In this document: piece after piece, positions 35,651 to 45,247 of the stretch
Layout: the number at the start of each line of letters is the position of its first letter
How positions within the stretch are numbered: position 1 is the stretch's first letter
Assembly (NCBI GenBank): GCA_030652335.1
Contig: JAUSAW010000013.1
Location: 1-64,000 of the forward strand
Direction of reading: 5' to 3'
Length of the DNA: 64,000 bases
Origin: Gammaproteobacteria bacterium
GTDB taxonomy: Bacteria > Pseudomonadota > Gammaproteobacteria > Francisellales > CACEW01
Notes under the pieces: generated by a model
The model's database searches: none
The model's input: the letters and a program-made list of their open reading frames with translations, nothing else
Told to the model about the DNA's origin: nothing
Program-made: the position numbers and the translations under genes

Positions 35651-36091
35651 TTATGATTTGTATTGGAGATTCATTTTTTGAATTCTGAGAGCCTTAGCCA
35701 ATTGCCTATAGGATGCGGGGCTGTGCTCCCAGGAAAAAATCAGGCTGCGAAGTTTTACTTCATGCTCATTTCTTGCATGCAGACAAATTACCCTGCTAGT
35801 CACTATGGTATCCGATGCAATCTGTAAATTATGCATTTCCCCGTTGTAACTTAGACCATGCCAGCTAGCTCTAGAGCCTAGACTTATTGTGATTAAAGAA
35901 TGTGGAAGTTTGCGGCGCGCATAGGCTAGGCTATGCATAAAACTTACGCCAATCGATACCCAGGTAATGAATTTTATCCACAGCGAGAGCGGCAGGTTCC
36001 AGACTATGATTAGCGCCAAAAAATGTAATAGCACCAGAATAATCCAGAGGCTTTTAGAGGAGTTTAATTTAATCGTGAATAGTGTGCTCAA
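35651..36091 (-). CDS. ygfX: YgfX/CptA-like membrane protein
   Basis: This 146-residue protein has two adjacent membrane helices near the start (LWIILVLLHFLALIIVWNLPL and the following WIKFITWVSIGVSFMHSLAY) and a soluble beta-rich C-terminal part. Position directly after sdhE, with a 23-bp overlap, is the conserved cptB-cptA order. In E. coli YgfX has been described as a membrane toxin that perturbs cytoskeleton polymerisation and is countered by SdhE. Sequence similarity is modest; synteny carries the call. Confidence 0.75.
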   Translation of the reverse strand: MSTLFTIKLNSSKSLWIILVLLHFLALIIVWNLPLSLWIKFITWVSIGVSFMHSLAYARRKLPHSLITISLGSRASWHGLSYNGEMHNLQIASDTIVTSRVICLHARNEHEVKLRSLIFSWEHSPASYRQLAKALRIQKMNLQYKS

Positions 36092-36308
36092 GTAAGATTT
36101 TCACCATCTGAGTATGTTGTGGAGGGCAGGTTTGGCGCTTAACCAGCCAGTCAAAAAGCTCTTGGTCATGAGAATCCAATAGCCGCTGGAAACTTTCCTG
36201 CTCTTCTTTTGACGCTTCGGAATAATGCTTATTAACATAGGCCTCAAATATAAGATCAAGCTCAAGCATTCCTCTACGGCATGCCCAACGTAATTGTGGT
36301 AATTCCAT
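36069..36308 (-). CDS. sdhE: Succinate dehydrogenase assembly factor SdhE
   Basis: This 79-residue helical protein has the RGxxE-type motif (RWACRRGMLELDLIFEAYV) that is needed for flavinylation of SdhA/FrdA. The rest (FQRLLDSHDQELFDWLVKRQ) fits the family. Length is typical (about 88). It is divergent from ygfZ, a frequent gammaproteobacterial arrangement, and overlaps ygfX. Confidence 0.92.
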   Translation of the reverse strand: MELPQLRWACRRGMLELDLIFEAYVNKHYSEASKEEQESFQRLLDSHDQELFDWLVKRQTCPPQHTQMVKILLEHTIHD

Positions 36309-36392
36309 CTCCGATCCTCTGTTTATTTTTCATACTAAATGTACCATAAATTAAGCCTTATGATAAGATAAATCAGCCATAAAGGAAAACCC

Positions 36393-37292
36393 ATGCCAAT
36401 ATCAGCTCTCGCACTTAGTGAAACCACTCATCTTAAAATCAGCGGCCCCGATGTTAGAAAGTTTTTGCAGGGCCAGTTTACCTGTGATATTAACGACGTT
36501 AGCGCTAATCAAACTCGACTCGCGGCGCATTGTAGCCCACAAGGTAGGATGTTGGCTTTAGGACGGCTCTATCAGTATGGTGATGGGATTTATTTTAGCC
36601 TGCCTACTTCTATAGCCACTACCTGCATGCAAAACCTGAAACCCTATGCCATGTTCTCTAAAACCAGCCTGACTGAAGCCCCGCTTCATAGCATTGGCAT
36701 CATGGGCGATGAGGCTCGTACTGCTTTAAGCACACTAATCAACCTGCCAGAGCTGCCTGATACTTGTGTCGTGCATGAGTCATTGCTGATTATAAAAGTT
36801 CGCGGCAATCCTGAGCGTTATGAAATTATTGGCCCGGCTGAATCACTCAGCCGTTTTACCAATAGCCTTGGTCTAAAAATTGAAAGCAATGCCGCACTTT
36901 GGTGGCAGGCCGATATTGAGGCTGGCCAGGCTTTCCTATGCCCCGAAACCCTAGGGAAATTTTTACCCCACGACATCCAATTGCCTGAAAATAATGGGGT
37001 AAGCTATACCAAGGGTTGCTATATTGGCCAAGAAATTATCGCCAGGATGCATTATTTAGGGAAATTAAAGAAACAATTATGGCTGATTAGCCTTTTGAGC
37101 AAAGACTTACCGCAAGCCGGATTAAAAATTCTCGACACAGATAATAAAGCTCAAGCCGAGCTAATTTGCGTGGCGGCTACAGAAAATGAAAGCTATCTGG
37201 GGCTTGCGATATTTAATCAAGCCCCTCAAGCAAATGCCTATCTACTAGAAAACCACTCTGGCAGCATCAGCCTTATTCACGCTATCGGCTAA
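36393..37292 (+). CDS. ygfZ: YgfZ, folate-dependent Fe-S cluster protein
   Basis: This 299-residue GcvT-like protein has the diagnostic KGCYIGQEIIARMHYLGKLKK with the conserved Cys. The N-terminal segment KFLQGQFTCDINDV is also typical. It binds folate and supports repair or synthesis of certain Fe-S enzymes such as MiaB. AAAGGA precedes the ATG. It is divergent from sdhE. Confidence 0.93.
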   Translation: MPISALALSETTHLKISGPDVRKFLQGQFTCDINDVSANQTRLAAHCSPQGRMLALGRLYQYGDGIYFSLPTSIATTCMQNLKPYAMFSKTSLTEAPLHSIGIMGDEARTALSTLINLPELPDTCVVHESLLIIKVRGNPERYEIIGPAESLSRFTNSLGLKIESNAALWWQADIEAGQAFLCPETLGKFLPHDIQLPENNGVSYTKGCYIGQEIIARMHYLGKLKKQLWLISLLSKDLPQAGLKILDTDNKAQAELICVAATENESYLGLAIFNQAPQANAYLLENHSGSISLIHAIG

Positions 37293-38146
37293 GTGGTTTC
37301 ATCGTCGCTCAATAAGCCTAACTCACGTAAACGCTCATCGAGATAGGAACCCGCGGTATAACGATCGGATATTTTAACATCGGCCTTAGCATGCACAAAC
37401 ATTGGCATAGATAATCGAGGCTTATTGGCTGCGCCTCCTGCCGGGTTAATGACTCGATGAGTGGTCGATCGATAAAAACCATCGGTGGCTTCTTGCAGCA
37501 TATCGCCAATATTAACGATTAAAGTCTGAGGGTCAATTTGGACATTATGCCAATTCCCCGCCATATCTTTTACTTGTAAGCCAGGCTCGGTCGCTGCAGG
37601 CAACAAGGTAATTAAATTAATATCTTCATGGGCCGCGGCGCGAATGGCACCGGCTTGCTCACCGCCCGCTAAGGGTGGGTAATGCAAAATTCTAAATAGC
37701 GTACGATCCAGGCTCATCATTTCAGGCAATGGACGGGATAATTTGCGTCGAATATCTTCAGGCAAACCCTGTTCAATCCAGGAAAGCAATTCATGACCCA
37801 GTGCGAACATAGCATCAAACAATTTTTTAGTGTCCTGGCTAATAGAGCTAGGATAGCGGCCATGCGGGAAATAGAGATGATAAAATTCTTTTAAATCCTT
37901 AATGCTATGACCTTTAGCGGTTTCAGATAATTCAGTGGGAATATACCCGTCCTGAAGTTTAGGATTAAAGGGATAATTAAAACGATCTTCTGAATTAAAA
38001 AAGGCAAACCATTCTGCGTAAACCTTTTCGATTTCAGACCAAATTAAGGGGTGATGGGACAATACAGCGAAACCTGTGTGTTGCAAGGATTCAGAAAATT
38101 TAGCGGCGGCATCTGCCTGGCGATAGTCTACGGTCAAGACTTGCAT
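37289..38146 (-). CDS. 2-oxoglutarate/Fe(II) oxygenase, isopenicillin-N-synthase type
   Basis: This 285-residue enzyme has the N-terminal DIOX_N part and the C-terminal 2OG-Fe(II) domain. Iron ligands are HEDINLITLL (H and D) and a later H in STTHRVINP, with the 2OG-binding Arg in PRLSMPMF. GDMLQEATDGFYRSTTHRV is a family signature. The reaction is unknown. Bacterial relatives act on small molecules. It overlaps ygfZ convergently by 4 bp. Confidence 0.85.
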   Translation of the reverse strand: MQVLTVDYRQADAAAKFSESLQHTGFAVLSHHPLIWSEIEKVYAEWFAFFNSEDRFNYPFNPKLQDGYIPTELSETAKGHSIKDLKEFYHLYFPHGRYPSSISQDTKKLFDAMFALGHELLSWIEQGLPEDIRRKLSRPLPEMMSLDRTLFRILHYPPLAGGEQAGAIRAAAHEDINLITLLPAATEPGLQVKDMAGNWHNVQIDPQTLIVNIGDMLQEATDGFYRSTTHRVINPAGGAANKPRLSMPMFVHAKADVKISDRYTAGSYLDERLRELGLLSDDETT

Positions 38147-38170
38147 TTAACTCTCCATTCGATCGAATTA

Positions 38171-38220
38171 CAAACGCCGCCAGTATATCATCTAAAAGAT
38201 GTAATACTAAGCGGCGTTTG
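38171..38220. terminator. 50-bp nested hairpin
   Basis: CAAACGCCGC (38171-38180) pairs perfectly with GCGGCGTTTG (38211-38220). Inside are AGTAT/ATACT and CATCT-AAA-AGATG, giving a long interrupted stem. It separates the 258-aa gene from the oxygenase gene on the same strand, so it is probably a terminator or processing site. No clear T run in either direction. Confidence 0.55.
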
Positions 38221-38245
38221 AAAAGGAGCGAGCTAATCGCTTATT

Positions 38246-39022
38246 CTACGAAGCATGCTCACAAGAGGAAATGCCAGCGCCACCAGCAGGGCTTGGGGCC
38301 GGATCAAGTGCTCTGCTAGCCCTAGCGATAGCTAAAGCATTCGTTCCAGCCGGAGCAGCCACAAGAGTTCTTTCGCGGCTAACCTTATTTAAAAAGATCT
38401 CCACATCATCACGGTTTTTATCACTTACTGTAAGGAAGTATTTGTTTTCTTTAGGGTGCCCATCATCGCCCGCGTAACTATGGTCAAATACTGGAAAGCC
38501 ATATTTAATAGCATTGCTCTTAATGATGCTATAAAACTCTTTTCCGGCAGCTCCATGACCCTCTAAGGCCAAAACAAGCCCTGGATCAATGCCAGTAAAA
38601 CAAAGCGATGTAAATACATGCAGTGAAGGAGTATTAAATCGAGCGGCTAAATCAGCATTCTTTTTTGTTTGCAGCTTAATATCATTGAATTTATTTTGAA
38701 CACATTTCCGTGCCTGCTCAATCAATTCCTTTGCTTTAGCGTCCGACAATGATTCTATTGCCTTACTATCGATTACGTTAAAATTAGTACGACCTTTGTG
38801 TGCTATTTCCACCCTTAATTCCAAAGCGGCGAATATTTCATCCATTAACATTGAAGGGAAATGAAACAATCTTACATGTTCAGCAGGCAATTTTGCTGAC
38901 TTGCCTGCTTCTATAAACTCAGCAGTAACAAGCGGACGAGTAGTTATTTTTGCTGATTGAAGATCCGTTAAAAAACTATTGAGCATAGTCAGTATTTGAT
39001 CAATAAATGCTTCCACTTTCAT
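38246..39022 (-). CDS. Unknown 258-aa protein
   Basis: No family recognised. The protein is soluble with helical segments (AKAKELIEQARKCVQNKFNDIK), a short Gly-rich loop (ALEGHGAAGKEF) and a Pro/Ala/Gly-rich C-terminal tail (RALDPAPSPAGGAGISS) ending CEHAS. The start has AAGGAAAT 6 bases upstream. It is monocistronic, with its own terminator-like hairpin downstream. A disordered C-terminal tail fits a type IV effector but proves nothing. Confidence 0.55.
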   Translation of the reverse strand: MKVEAFIDQILTMLNSFLTDLQSAKITTRPLVTAEFIEAGKSAKLPAEHVRLFHFPSMLMDEIFAALELRVEIAHKGRTNFNVIDSKAIESLSDAKAKELIEQARKCVQNKFNDIKLQTKKNADLAARFNTPSLHVFTSLCFTGIDPGLVLALEGHGAAGKEFYSIIKSNAIKYGFPVFDHSYAGDDGHPKENKYFLTVSDKNRDDVEIFLNKVSRERTLVAAPAGTNALAIARASRALDPAPSPAGGAGISSCEHAS

Positions 39023-39158
39023 TTTTATTTCCTTAAGTCATTGCGATAATTTAGCAATATTATCTTAAAAATTCTACTATAACACAATCCAACGCTGGCA
39101 ATATCAATTTAGCATGATTCCAGCTAGACTAATCGGGACTTAACTTTAGAGAATTATA

Positions 39159-39800
39159 ATGGATACCCTACTTCACCTTGTTCATATCATATTGCATTTA
39201 AATTTATATCTAGGCGAGCTTATCGACCAATATGGTGCATGGACTTTTGCCATATTGTTTTTAATTATCTTTTGCGAAACCGGCCTGGTTGTCACCCCCT
39301 TCCTGCCTGGTGACTCTTTGCTATTTGCCGCCGGCGCTATTATCGCGTCTACGCATCTTAGTGTGAATTTCTTGGTGCCTTTGCTAATAGTAGCCGCCTT
39401 CCTTGGCGATAATAGCAATTATTGGATTGGACGATGGGTAGGCCCCAGGGTTTTTACCGAACATTCGAAGTTATTTAAACCTAAGTACTGGCAATCGACC
39501 AAAAACTTTTACCAAACCTATGGTGGCAAGGCCATTATTATGGCGCGCTTTTTACCTTTATTTAGAACCTTTGTGCCATTTTTCGCTGGCGTTAGCCAAA
39601 TGAGCTATCCCAAATATTTAGCTTATAGCATCTGTAGCGCCGTTATTTGGGTAAGCCTCTTAACCTATGCCGGATATCTATTTGGTAATATTGCAGTGGT
39701 AAAAGACAATTTTGGGATTGCCATTATGGGAATTATCCTTATATCCGTTTTACCAGCAGGGTTTGAGATGTTACGTAAGCTATACTTTGTTAAAAAATAG
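39159..39800 (+). CDS. DedA-family membrane protein
   Basis: This 213-residue inner-membrane protein has the DedA/SNARE-associated core: a conserved acidic segment (FCETGLVVTPFLPGDSLLFAAG), the GDNSNYWIGRWVG loop, and FLPLFRTFVPFFAG with the essential Arg. Members act in undecaprenyl phosphate or phospholipid translocation. Five to six membrane helices. The histidine kinase gene follows 9 bp downstream. Confidence 0.92.
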   Translation: MDTLLHLVHIILHLNLYLGELIDQYGAWTFAILFLIIFCETGLVVTPFLPGDSLLFAAGAIIASTHLSVNFLVPLLIVAAFLGDNSNYWIGRWVGPRVFTEHSKLFKPKYWQSTKNFYQTYGGKAIIMARFLPLFRTFVPFFAGVSQMSYPKYLAYSICSAVIWVSLLTYAGYLFGNIAVVKDNFGIAIMGIILISVLPAGFEMLRKLYFVKK

Positions 39801-39809
39801 GAGCGATTT

Positions 39810-42554
39810 ATGATGAAAAACTGGAGCATCAAAACTCGCATGGTCTTGCTGACCCTATTGCCTACCATGACCGTCACCATCCTATTAGGCGCCTATTTTA
39901 TTCATAGCCGCTTAATTACCATGGATGAAAACTTACAGTATGCAGGCTCCAGCATTACTGAACAATTAACCTCACAAGCGTCTATTAGCCTTTATCATCG
40001 AGATACTGATAGGCTGCAGCAACTTATTAATAAAACCTTAATCGAATACGATACCGTGCTATCAGTCTCTACCTTTTCACCCGATGCAGAGATATTAGCC
40101 ACCTCAGGCGATAAACCAGCTATAACCTCCGCTGATATTATCAAGCTTGGACATCCTGTTAATGATAACGTTATTATAATAGATCACCCCAATAGCCTGA
40201 CCTTTATTGAGCCGGTTATGGTGGAATCCCTGCATTTTGCAAGTACCGGGGTGCATCAAATTAAACCCAATCAACTAGGCGGCTGGGTCGTCGTCGACTT
40301 CAGTAAAGAGCATATCTTAATTAGCGAATATCGCGCCATATTTACTACCATACTCGTGGCCTTATTAGGCCTTATGATTAGCATTCTGCTTGGCTTTAGA
40401 ATCGCCAGAGATATTACCCACCCCTTAGATGAGATTATTGATACCTTGGGTGATATTCGCGACGGTGATTTCAATGCCCGAGTCACCACCAATGCCCAAG
40501 GTGAGCTTAAAGTCTTAAAAGCCGGCATTAATAGCATGGCCAATGCCTTAAGTATTAGTCATGAACAGTTACAGCAAAATATCGAACAAGCTACCTCTGA
40601 ACTCAGGCAAACCCTTAAAACCATCGAAATCCAAAATCAAGAATTAGATCAAGCCCGCCAACAAGCCTTAGTGGCGAGCCAGGCTAAATCCAATTTCTTG
40701 GCTAATATGAGCCATGAAATTCGCACCCCAATGAATGCCATAGTAGGCTTTACCGATTTATTGCTTAAAACGCCCGTCATGCCGGACCAGCGCGATTATC
40801 TCAATACCATTTATAAATCCTCACAAAATCTACTGCGCATTATTAACGATATTTTAGACTTTTCAAAAATTGAAGCCGGCAAATTAGAATTAGTCCGCGC
40901 CCCTATGAACCTAAGAGAATGCATCGAAGACGTTTTAGTCTTATTAGCGCCATTAGCCCGTGAAAAATCCCTCGAACTTGCCTTGCTAATTTATAGCAAT
41001 GTGCCCTTAAATCTTATGGCTGACAGCTTAAGACTAAGACAAGTGCTAATGAACTTAATTCATAATAGCATTAAGTTTACTGCAGAAGGCAGCATCAGTA
41101 TTAGAGTCATGCTCGAACAGGAAAGCGAACAAAAAGTCGGCATTCGAGTTGAAATTACCGATACCGGTATAGGCTTATCTGAAGAGGCCCAGCGTAAATT
41201 GTTTCAAGCCTTTAGCCAGGGCGATGCTTCAACCACTCGCAATTTTGGGGGTACCGGCTTAGGCCTGGTAATCTGTAAAAGCCTTGTTCAAAAAATGCAT
41301 GGTGATATCGGCTTAAAAAGCATCGTGAATAAGGGATCCACCTTTTGGTTTACCTTCCGCTGCCAGATGCTGGAAGATCAAACCTATCTTAAACTCCCAG
41401 CACTGCAATCTTTAAAAGTAGCCATCTGCGAACCTTTTTCATTAAGCCGCGTGGCGCTTATGCAATCCTTGGAAGAGCAAGATATGGAAGTCATGGCTTT
41501 TAATGAAGCCTCTCAGTTAATTAAGCATTGCCAAATCAACTCAAACTCATTTGCGGCCATTTTACTCAGCGCACCAATAGAGCTAAATGAAAGCTTTAAG
41601 CAAGATGTCATCGCTAAACTTAAGGGGGATGACCCCATTATTCTAATGGCCAATGCCAGCGAAGAGACCTTACAACGATATGCGCAAAGCTGTGGCTTAA
41701 GCCATACTCTCTCCAAACCCTTTACCCAACATAAGCTCTACCAACAGCTGATCCAAATTTTAGGACTACCCACCACGCTTGAGCCTCAAGTTACCAGTAC
41801 CAGCTCAGAAAATAATATAGACCTTAAGCATATCAAAGTCTTGGCTGTCGATGATTACCCAGCCAATCTAAAATTACTGCAAGTCATATTAGAAGAGATG
41901 GGAGTAACCGTATTTACGGCCAGCAGTGGACAACAAGCAATTGATATTGCCTCAGCCCAACAAATCGATTTGATTTTAATGGATATTCAAATGCCTGAAA
42001 TGAGCGGGGTTGAGGCGATGAAAATTATCCGTCAACTTAACCCTTCACATCATATTCCTATCGTCGCTGTTACGGCAGATGTCATGGATGGGCAGCAGGA
42101 ATATTTATTAAATGAAGGCATGGATGATTATCAAATTAAACCCATTAATGAAGCGCAACTTCGCCATATTATTTTAAAATGGGTGGTGATTAAGCGCTCC
42201 GATATCACGCCTGCTGATGACATGCTAATCGATCTTAAACTCGGTAAAAATTTAGCGGGCGGCAATGAGAGCCTAGCCAAAGAAATGTTAGAATTATTGC
42301 TCAATTCATTGCCTCAAGAGTTGGCTCTTATGGAAGAGGCTTATGCCAAAAAAGACTGGCAGGCCCTGCTAGCCTATGCCCATAAACTGCATGGTGCCAC
42401 CTGTTATTGTGGCACCCCTGCGCTTAAAGGCAAAACCAAGGCACTTGAGCAGGCTTTAAAACAACAGCAATACGAAGACATCGACGACTTATATACCGCA
42501 TTCAAGCTCTGCGCTAGCGAGACCCAAACGGCGGCTAAAGGTTTAGCGCAGTGA
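39810..42554 (+). CDS. barA: Hybrid histidine kinase, BarA/GacS/LetS type
   Basis: This 914-residue kinase of the GacS/LetS class has a membrane helix near 11-30, a periplasmic sensor, a second helix near 170-190 and HAMP. HisKA has H302 in [11 protein letters not shown]. HATPase shows the N box [18 protein letters not shown] and [13 protein letters not shown] first receiver (about 530-640) lacks the phosphoacceptor Asp. A second is intact ([14 protein letters not shown] about 728 in [19 protein letters not shown]). A C-terminal Hpt has H858. The family phosphorelays to UvrY/GacA/LetA to control CsrA sRNAs and, in Legionella, the transmissive phase. GGAG lies 6 bases upstream. Confidence 0.92.
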   Translation: MMKNWSIKTRMVLLTLLPTMTVTILLGAYFIHSRLITMDENLQYAGSSITEQLTSQASISLYHRDTDRLQQLINKTLIEYDTVLSVSTFSPDAEILATSGDKPAITSADIIKLGHPVNDNVIIIDHPNSLTFIEPVMVESLHFASTGVHQIKPNQLGGWVVVDFSKEHILISEYRAIFTTILVALLGLMISILLGFRIARDITHPLDEIIDTLGDIRDGDFNARVTTNAQGELKVLKAGINSMANALSISHEQLQQNIEQATSELRQTLKTIEIQNQELDQARQQALVASQAKSNFLANMSHEIRTPMNAIVGFTDLLLKTPVMPDQRDYLNTIYKSSQNLLRIINDILDFSKIEAGKLELVRAPMNLRECIEDVLVLLAPLAREKSLELALLIYSNVPLNLMADSLRLRQVLMNLIHNSIKFTAEGSISIRVMLEQESEQKVGIRVEITDTGIGLSEEAQRKLFQAFSQGDASTTRNFGGTGLGLVICKSLVQKMHGDIGLKSIVNKGSTFWFTFRCQMLEDQTYLKLPALQSLKVAICEPFSLSRVALMQSLEEQDMEVMAFNEASQLIKHCQINSNSFAAILLSAPIELNESFKQDVIAKLKGDDPIILMANASEETLQRYAQSCGLSHTLSKPFTQHKLYQQLIQILGLPTTLEPQVTSTSSENNIDLKHIKVLAVDDYPANLKLLQVILEEMGVTVFTASSGQQAIDIASAQQIDLILMDIQMPEMSGVEAMKIIRQLNPSHHIPIVAVTADVMDGQQEYLLNEGMDDYQIKPINEAQLRHIILKWVVIKRSDITPADDMLIDLKLGKNLAGGNESLAKEMLELLLNSLPQELALMEEAYAKKDWQALLAYAHKLHGATCYCGTPALKGKTKALEQALKQQQYEDIDDLYTAFKLCASETQTAAKGLAQ

Positions 42555-42905
42555 TATTTTAGCGTTGATTTTACCAGGCTTAGTAAATACTAGGCTTTGA
42601 TGCAATACAAATTGCGCCGTTTTGCCTGAAGTCTGCACGACTAGCTTATAACTACCATTGGGATACGAACTGGTATCGATGATATATAAGCCAGGCTTAG
42701 CATAACTAATCTTCGCAATTACTTTATCACCCTGATAAATAGTGGCTCTAGAAGGACTACCTAAATCCAAGCTAATGCTATTATCGGCCGGGGCTTGAGT
42801 ACTAGGTTTTAGCTGAGCATCTATAGGACTAGTAGAGTGACAGCCTGCTGTTAGCAAAGCCATTGAAAGTAGACTGGCGCTTATTATTAATGATACGGTT
42901 TTCAT
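42543..42905 (-). CDS. Small unknown lipoprotein
   Basis: This 120-residue protein has a lipoprotein signal ([12 protein letters not shown]), Cys near residue 22. The mature part is beta-rich ([41 protein letters not shown]). It resembles the N-terminal domains of usher-like TcfC/CS1-type proteins only in general style; no family assigned. It overlaps the kinase 3' end by 12 bp convergently. Confidence 0.6.
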   Translation of the reverse strand: MKTVSLIISASLLSMALLTAGCHSTSPIDAQLKPSTQAPADNSISLDLGSPSRATIYQGDKVIAKISYAKPGLYIIDTSSYPNGSYKLVVQTSGKTAQFVLHQSLVFTKPGKINAKISLR

Positions 42906-42975
42906 GATGTGCTCCTTTATTTACTCATCATTATAGACCTAGATCCTGTGGCTCGCTTGCGCGATCACAGCCTGG

Positions 42976-43048
42976 ATCCTGATGAATGCGCTTAGCGCAT
43001 TATCAGGATGACAATTGCCTAAGTGATTTCATCACTAAGGCAATTGTC
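42976..43048. repeat. Tandem hairpins downstream of queE
   Basis: Two long stems lie next to each other: ATCCTGATGAATGCGC-TTA-GCGCATTATCAGGAT (42976-43009, one mismatch) and GACAATTGCCTAAGTGAT-TTC-ATCACTAAGGCAATTGTC (43010-43048, one mismatch). The second overlaps the queE stop codon. A third, weaker stem (GATCCTGTG...CACAG...GGATC) precedes them. They resemble composite intergenic repeats. Confidence 0.65.
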
Positions 43049-43685
43049 ACTTTCCAGGTTTATCTTGCCATAGAATTTTATGCAATTGAATCTGGAACCT
43101 AACCTGTAATTGATCTGTTACTATCCAATCAGCCAAAATAGTGCCTGGTAAATCTTGATAGCTTGGCGAAAACAGCACTTCGCATTTATTCGCTAGTTGA
43201 TAACGATTCATAATCTCAACCGACCAGTCATAATCCTCGCGATTACAGATTACAAATTTCACCTGATCTTTCGCATCGATATAGTCGATATTTTCATAAA
43301 GATTTTTAGCACATTCTAGAGAGCCTGGGGTTTTTAAATCGACTATTTTAACCACGCGAGTATCGACAGCAGAAACATCTAAGGCCCCGCTAGTCTCCAA
43401 AGAAACACTATAACCCTCATCGCATAAACGCTGCAAAAGAGGCAGGCAATTGGGTTGCGCCAAAGGCTCACCGCCGGTCACCGTAATATAGCGAGTCTTG
43501 TATTTTTTAACTTCAGCCAAAATTTCATCGAGGCTTATTTTCTTACCGCCTTTAAAAGCATAAGCCGTATCGCAATAACCGCAGCGCAATGGGCAGCCGG
43601 TTAATCGGATAAATACGGTAGGCAAACCTACGGTGCGGGTTTCACCCTGTAGCGATAAAAAAATCTCGGTTATGCGTAAGTCCAA
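43047..43685 (-). CDS. queE: 7-carboxy-7-deazaguanine synthase
   Basis: This 212-residue radical-SAM enzyme makes the 7-deazaguanine core in queuosine synthesis. The cluster-binding motif is CPLRCGYC (CxxxCxxC) in RLTGCPLRCGYCDTAYAF. The start (LRITEIFLSLQGE) and VTGGEPLAQP also match. Length is normal. No other queuosine gene is adjacent. The stop lies in a hairpin repeat. Confidence 0.94.
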   Translation of the reverse strand: MDLRITEIFLSLQGETRTVGLPTVFIRLTGCPLRCGYCDTAYAFKGGKKISLDEILAEVKKYKTRYITVTGGEPLAQPNCLPLLQRLCDEGYSVSLETSGALDVSAVDTRVVKIVDLKTPGSLECAKNLYENIDYIDAKDQVKFVICNREDYDWSVEIMNRYQLANKCEVLFSPSYQDLPGTILADWIVTDQLQVRFQIQLHKILWQDKPGK

Positions 43686-43779
43686 ATCCTGACCCCTATA
43701 TTTTTGCAGGCAAATAATAGCATAGTCCGCTGCCGAGTGCAGCCTATCCCCACCCTGTTGTAAAACTAAGGCTGCGCGG

Positions 43780-43808
43780 TTAAGTCGAATCTAAGAACGC
43801 GTTATACT
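43780..43808 (+). promoter_or_regulatory. Promoter candidate for the DHA2 MFS gene
   Basis: TTAAGT (43780-43785), 17 bases, TATACT (43803-43808). The -10 is good and the -35 weak. It lies 33 bases before the ATG of the MFS gene. Confidence 0.4.
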
Positions 43809-43840
43809 ATAAAGACTCCTTATTATCTAAGAGTGCCCCC

Positions 43841-45247
43841 ATGATAAAAAATATCGAATATAAGTACTGGCTCGTTATTATTTATACTGTTGTGCTGTTC
43901 TTGGATCGACTAGACCTTAGCATCGTCAATATTACGTTGCCCACTCTAGCGCAATACTTTAATGCCAGCATCACTCAAACCCAATGGGTAAGCACCGCTT
44001 TTTTACTGGCCTTAGCTATCTCTATTCCGATTAGTGGCTGGCTGGGTGATAAGTTTGGATTAAAGAAGGTTTTCATTATAGCCATTAGCTTATATGGGGC
44101 GAGTTCAAGCTTATGTGCTTTAGCACCTAGCATGAATATAATTTTGGCTTTGCGGTTTTTGCAAGGGATCGGTGGGGGCTTGATTATTCCGGTAGGCATG
44201 ACCCTGGTCTACCGGGCCTTTCATCCTTCTGAATATGCGCGTATTACAGCCATTACTTTTCTACCCTCGCTGTTAGCCCCAGCATTAGCGCCATTTATAG
44301 GCGGAATATTGTTGCAATCCTTAGGTTGGCAATGGGTTTTTTCTTTAGTCGGGCCCATCTGTTTAGTGGCAGTAGTGGCAGCTCTACTTATTATTAAAGA
44401 ACAAAAGCATGACGTAAAACCTCTCGATTGGCTAGGATTTATATTGGCCTCGGCCTTTTTAATTATGCTGCTTTATAGCGTATCCATACTAGAAAAGCAT
44501 GGATTAGATGCCTATACAGTATCATTACTATTAACGACCCTATGCCTAATCATTGGATTAATTCTTTATGAAAAGAGATGCCCCCACCCGCTTATTAATC
44601 TGAATTTTTTTAAAAGTCATCTATTCGTTCAAGCCAATCTCATTCAATTGGCCTTTCAAATATCCCACTATGGCGCTATTTTTTTAATAGCCTTGTACTT
44701 GCAACTTGGACTAGGCTTTACTGTGATGCAAAGCGGCCTTATCCTCGGATTACAGGCTATTGGCGCTATGCTAGGCTGTCACTACTCACCTAAATTGTTT
44801 AATCGCTTTGGCCCAAGCTTCCCTTTAGCTATTGGCTTATTAGGAATTAGCATTAGTACGCCTTTAATTTTATGCCTAACTAGCCCAGATCAAATTATGT
44901 TAGGGATAGGCTTATTAGTATGCCGAGGTATCTTTATAGGCTTATGTGGGCCTGCCATACAAACCTCTGGCATGCTGGATTTTGATAATAAACACGTGAG
45001 TCGAGCTAGCGCTATTTTTACGGCGGGACGACAAATCTCGATTAGTATTGGGTTATGTCTTTCTTCATTGCTGATTTCATATGGGCTAGCTCAAAATGAA
45101 GTCAGGCTTTCAGACATTAGCCCTAGCATCGCTTATGCTATATTTCATTATGCATTTTTTATGATATCGATAGCCTCAATTTTAGGGGCTATTGTCACCC
45201 TTACTATCGATAATCGAAGCGTATTAAATAAAATCAAACCATGCTGA
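43841..45247 (+). CDS. MFS drug exporter, DHA2 (14-helix, EmrB-like)
   Basis: This 468-residue carrier has about 14 membrane helices. Helix 1 contains FLDRLDLSIVNITLPTLAQ, the EmrB/QacA motif D1. The loop GWLGDKFGLKKVFIIA is motif A and RFLQGIGGGLIIPVGMTL is motif C of antiporters. It is a proton-driven exporter of toxic compounds. No EmrA-type adaptor is adjacent. It ends directly against cpoB (convergent, no gap). Confidence 0.9.
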   Translation: MIKNIEYKYWLVIIYTVVLFLDRLDLSIVNITLPTLAQYFNASITQTQWVSTAFLLALAISIPISGWLGDKFGLKKVFIIAISLYGASSSLCALAPSMNIILALRFLQGIGGGLIIPVGMTLVYRAFHPSEYARITAITFLPSLLAPALAPFIGGILLQSLGWQWVFSLVGPICLVAVVAALLIIKEQKHDVKPLDWLGFILASAFLIMLLYSVSILEKHGLDAYTVSLLLTTLCLIIGLILYEKRCPHPLINLNFFKSHLFVQANLIQLAFQISHYGAIFLIALYLQLGLGFTVMQSGLILGLQAIGAMLGCHYSPKLFNRFGPSFPLAIGLLGISISTPLILCLTSPDQIMLGIGLLVCRGIFIGLCGPAIQTSGMLDFDNKHVSRASAIFTAGRQISISIGLCLSSLLISYGLAQNEVRLSDISPSIAYAIFHYAFFMISIASILGAIVTLTIDNRSVLNKIKPC

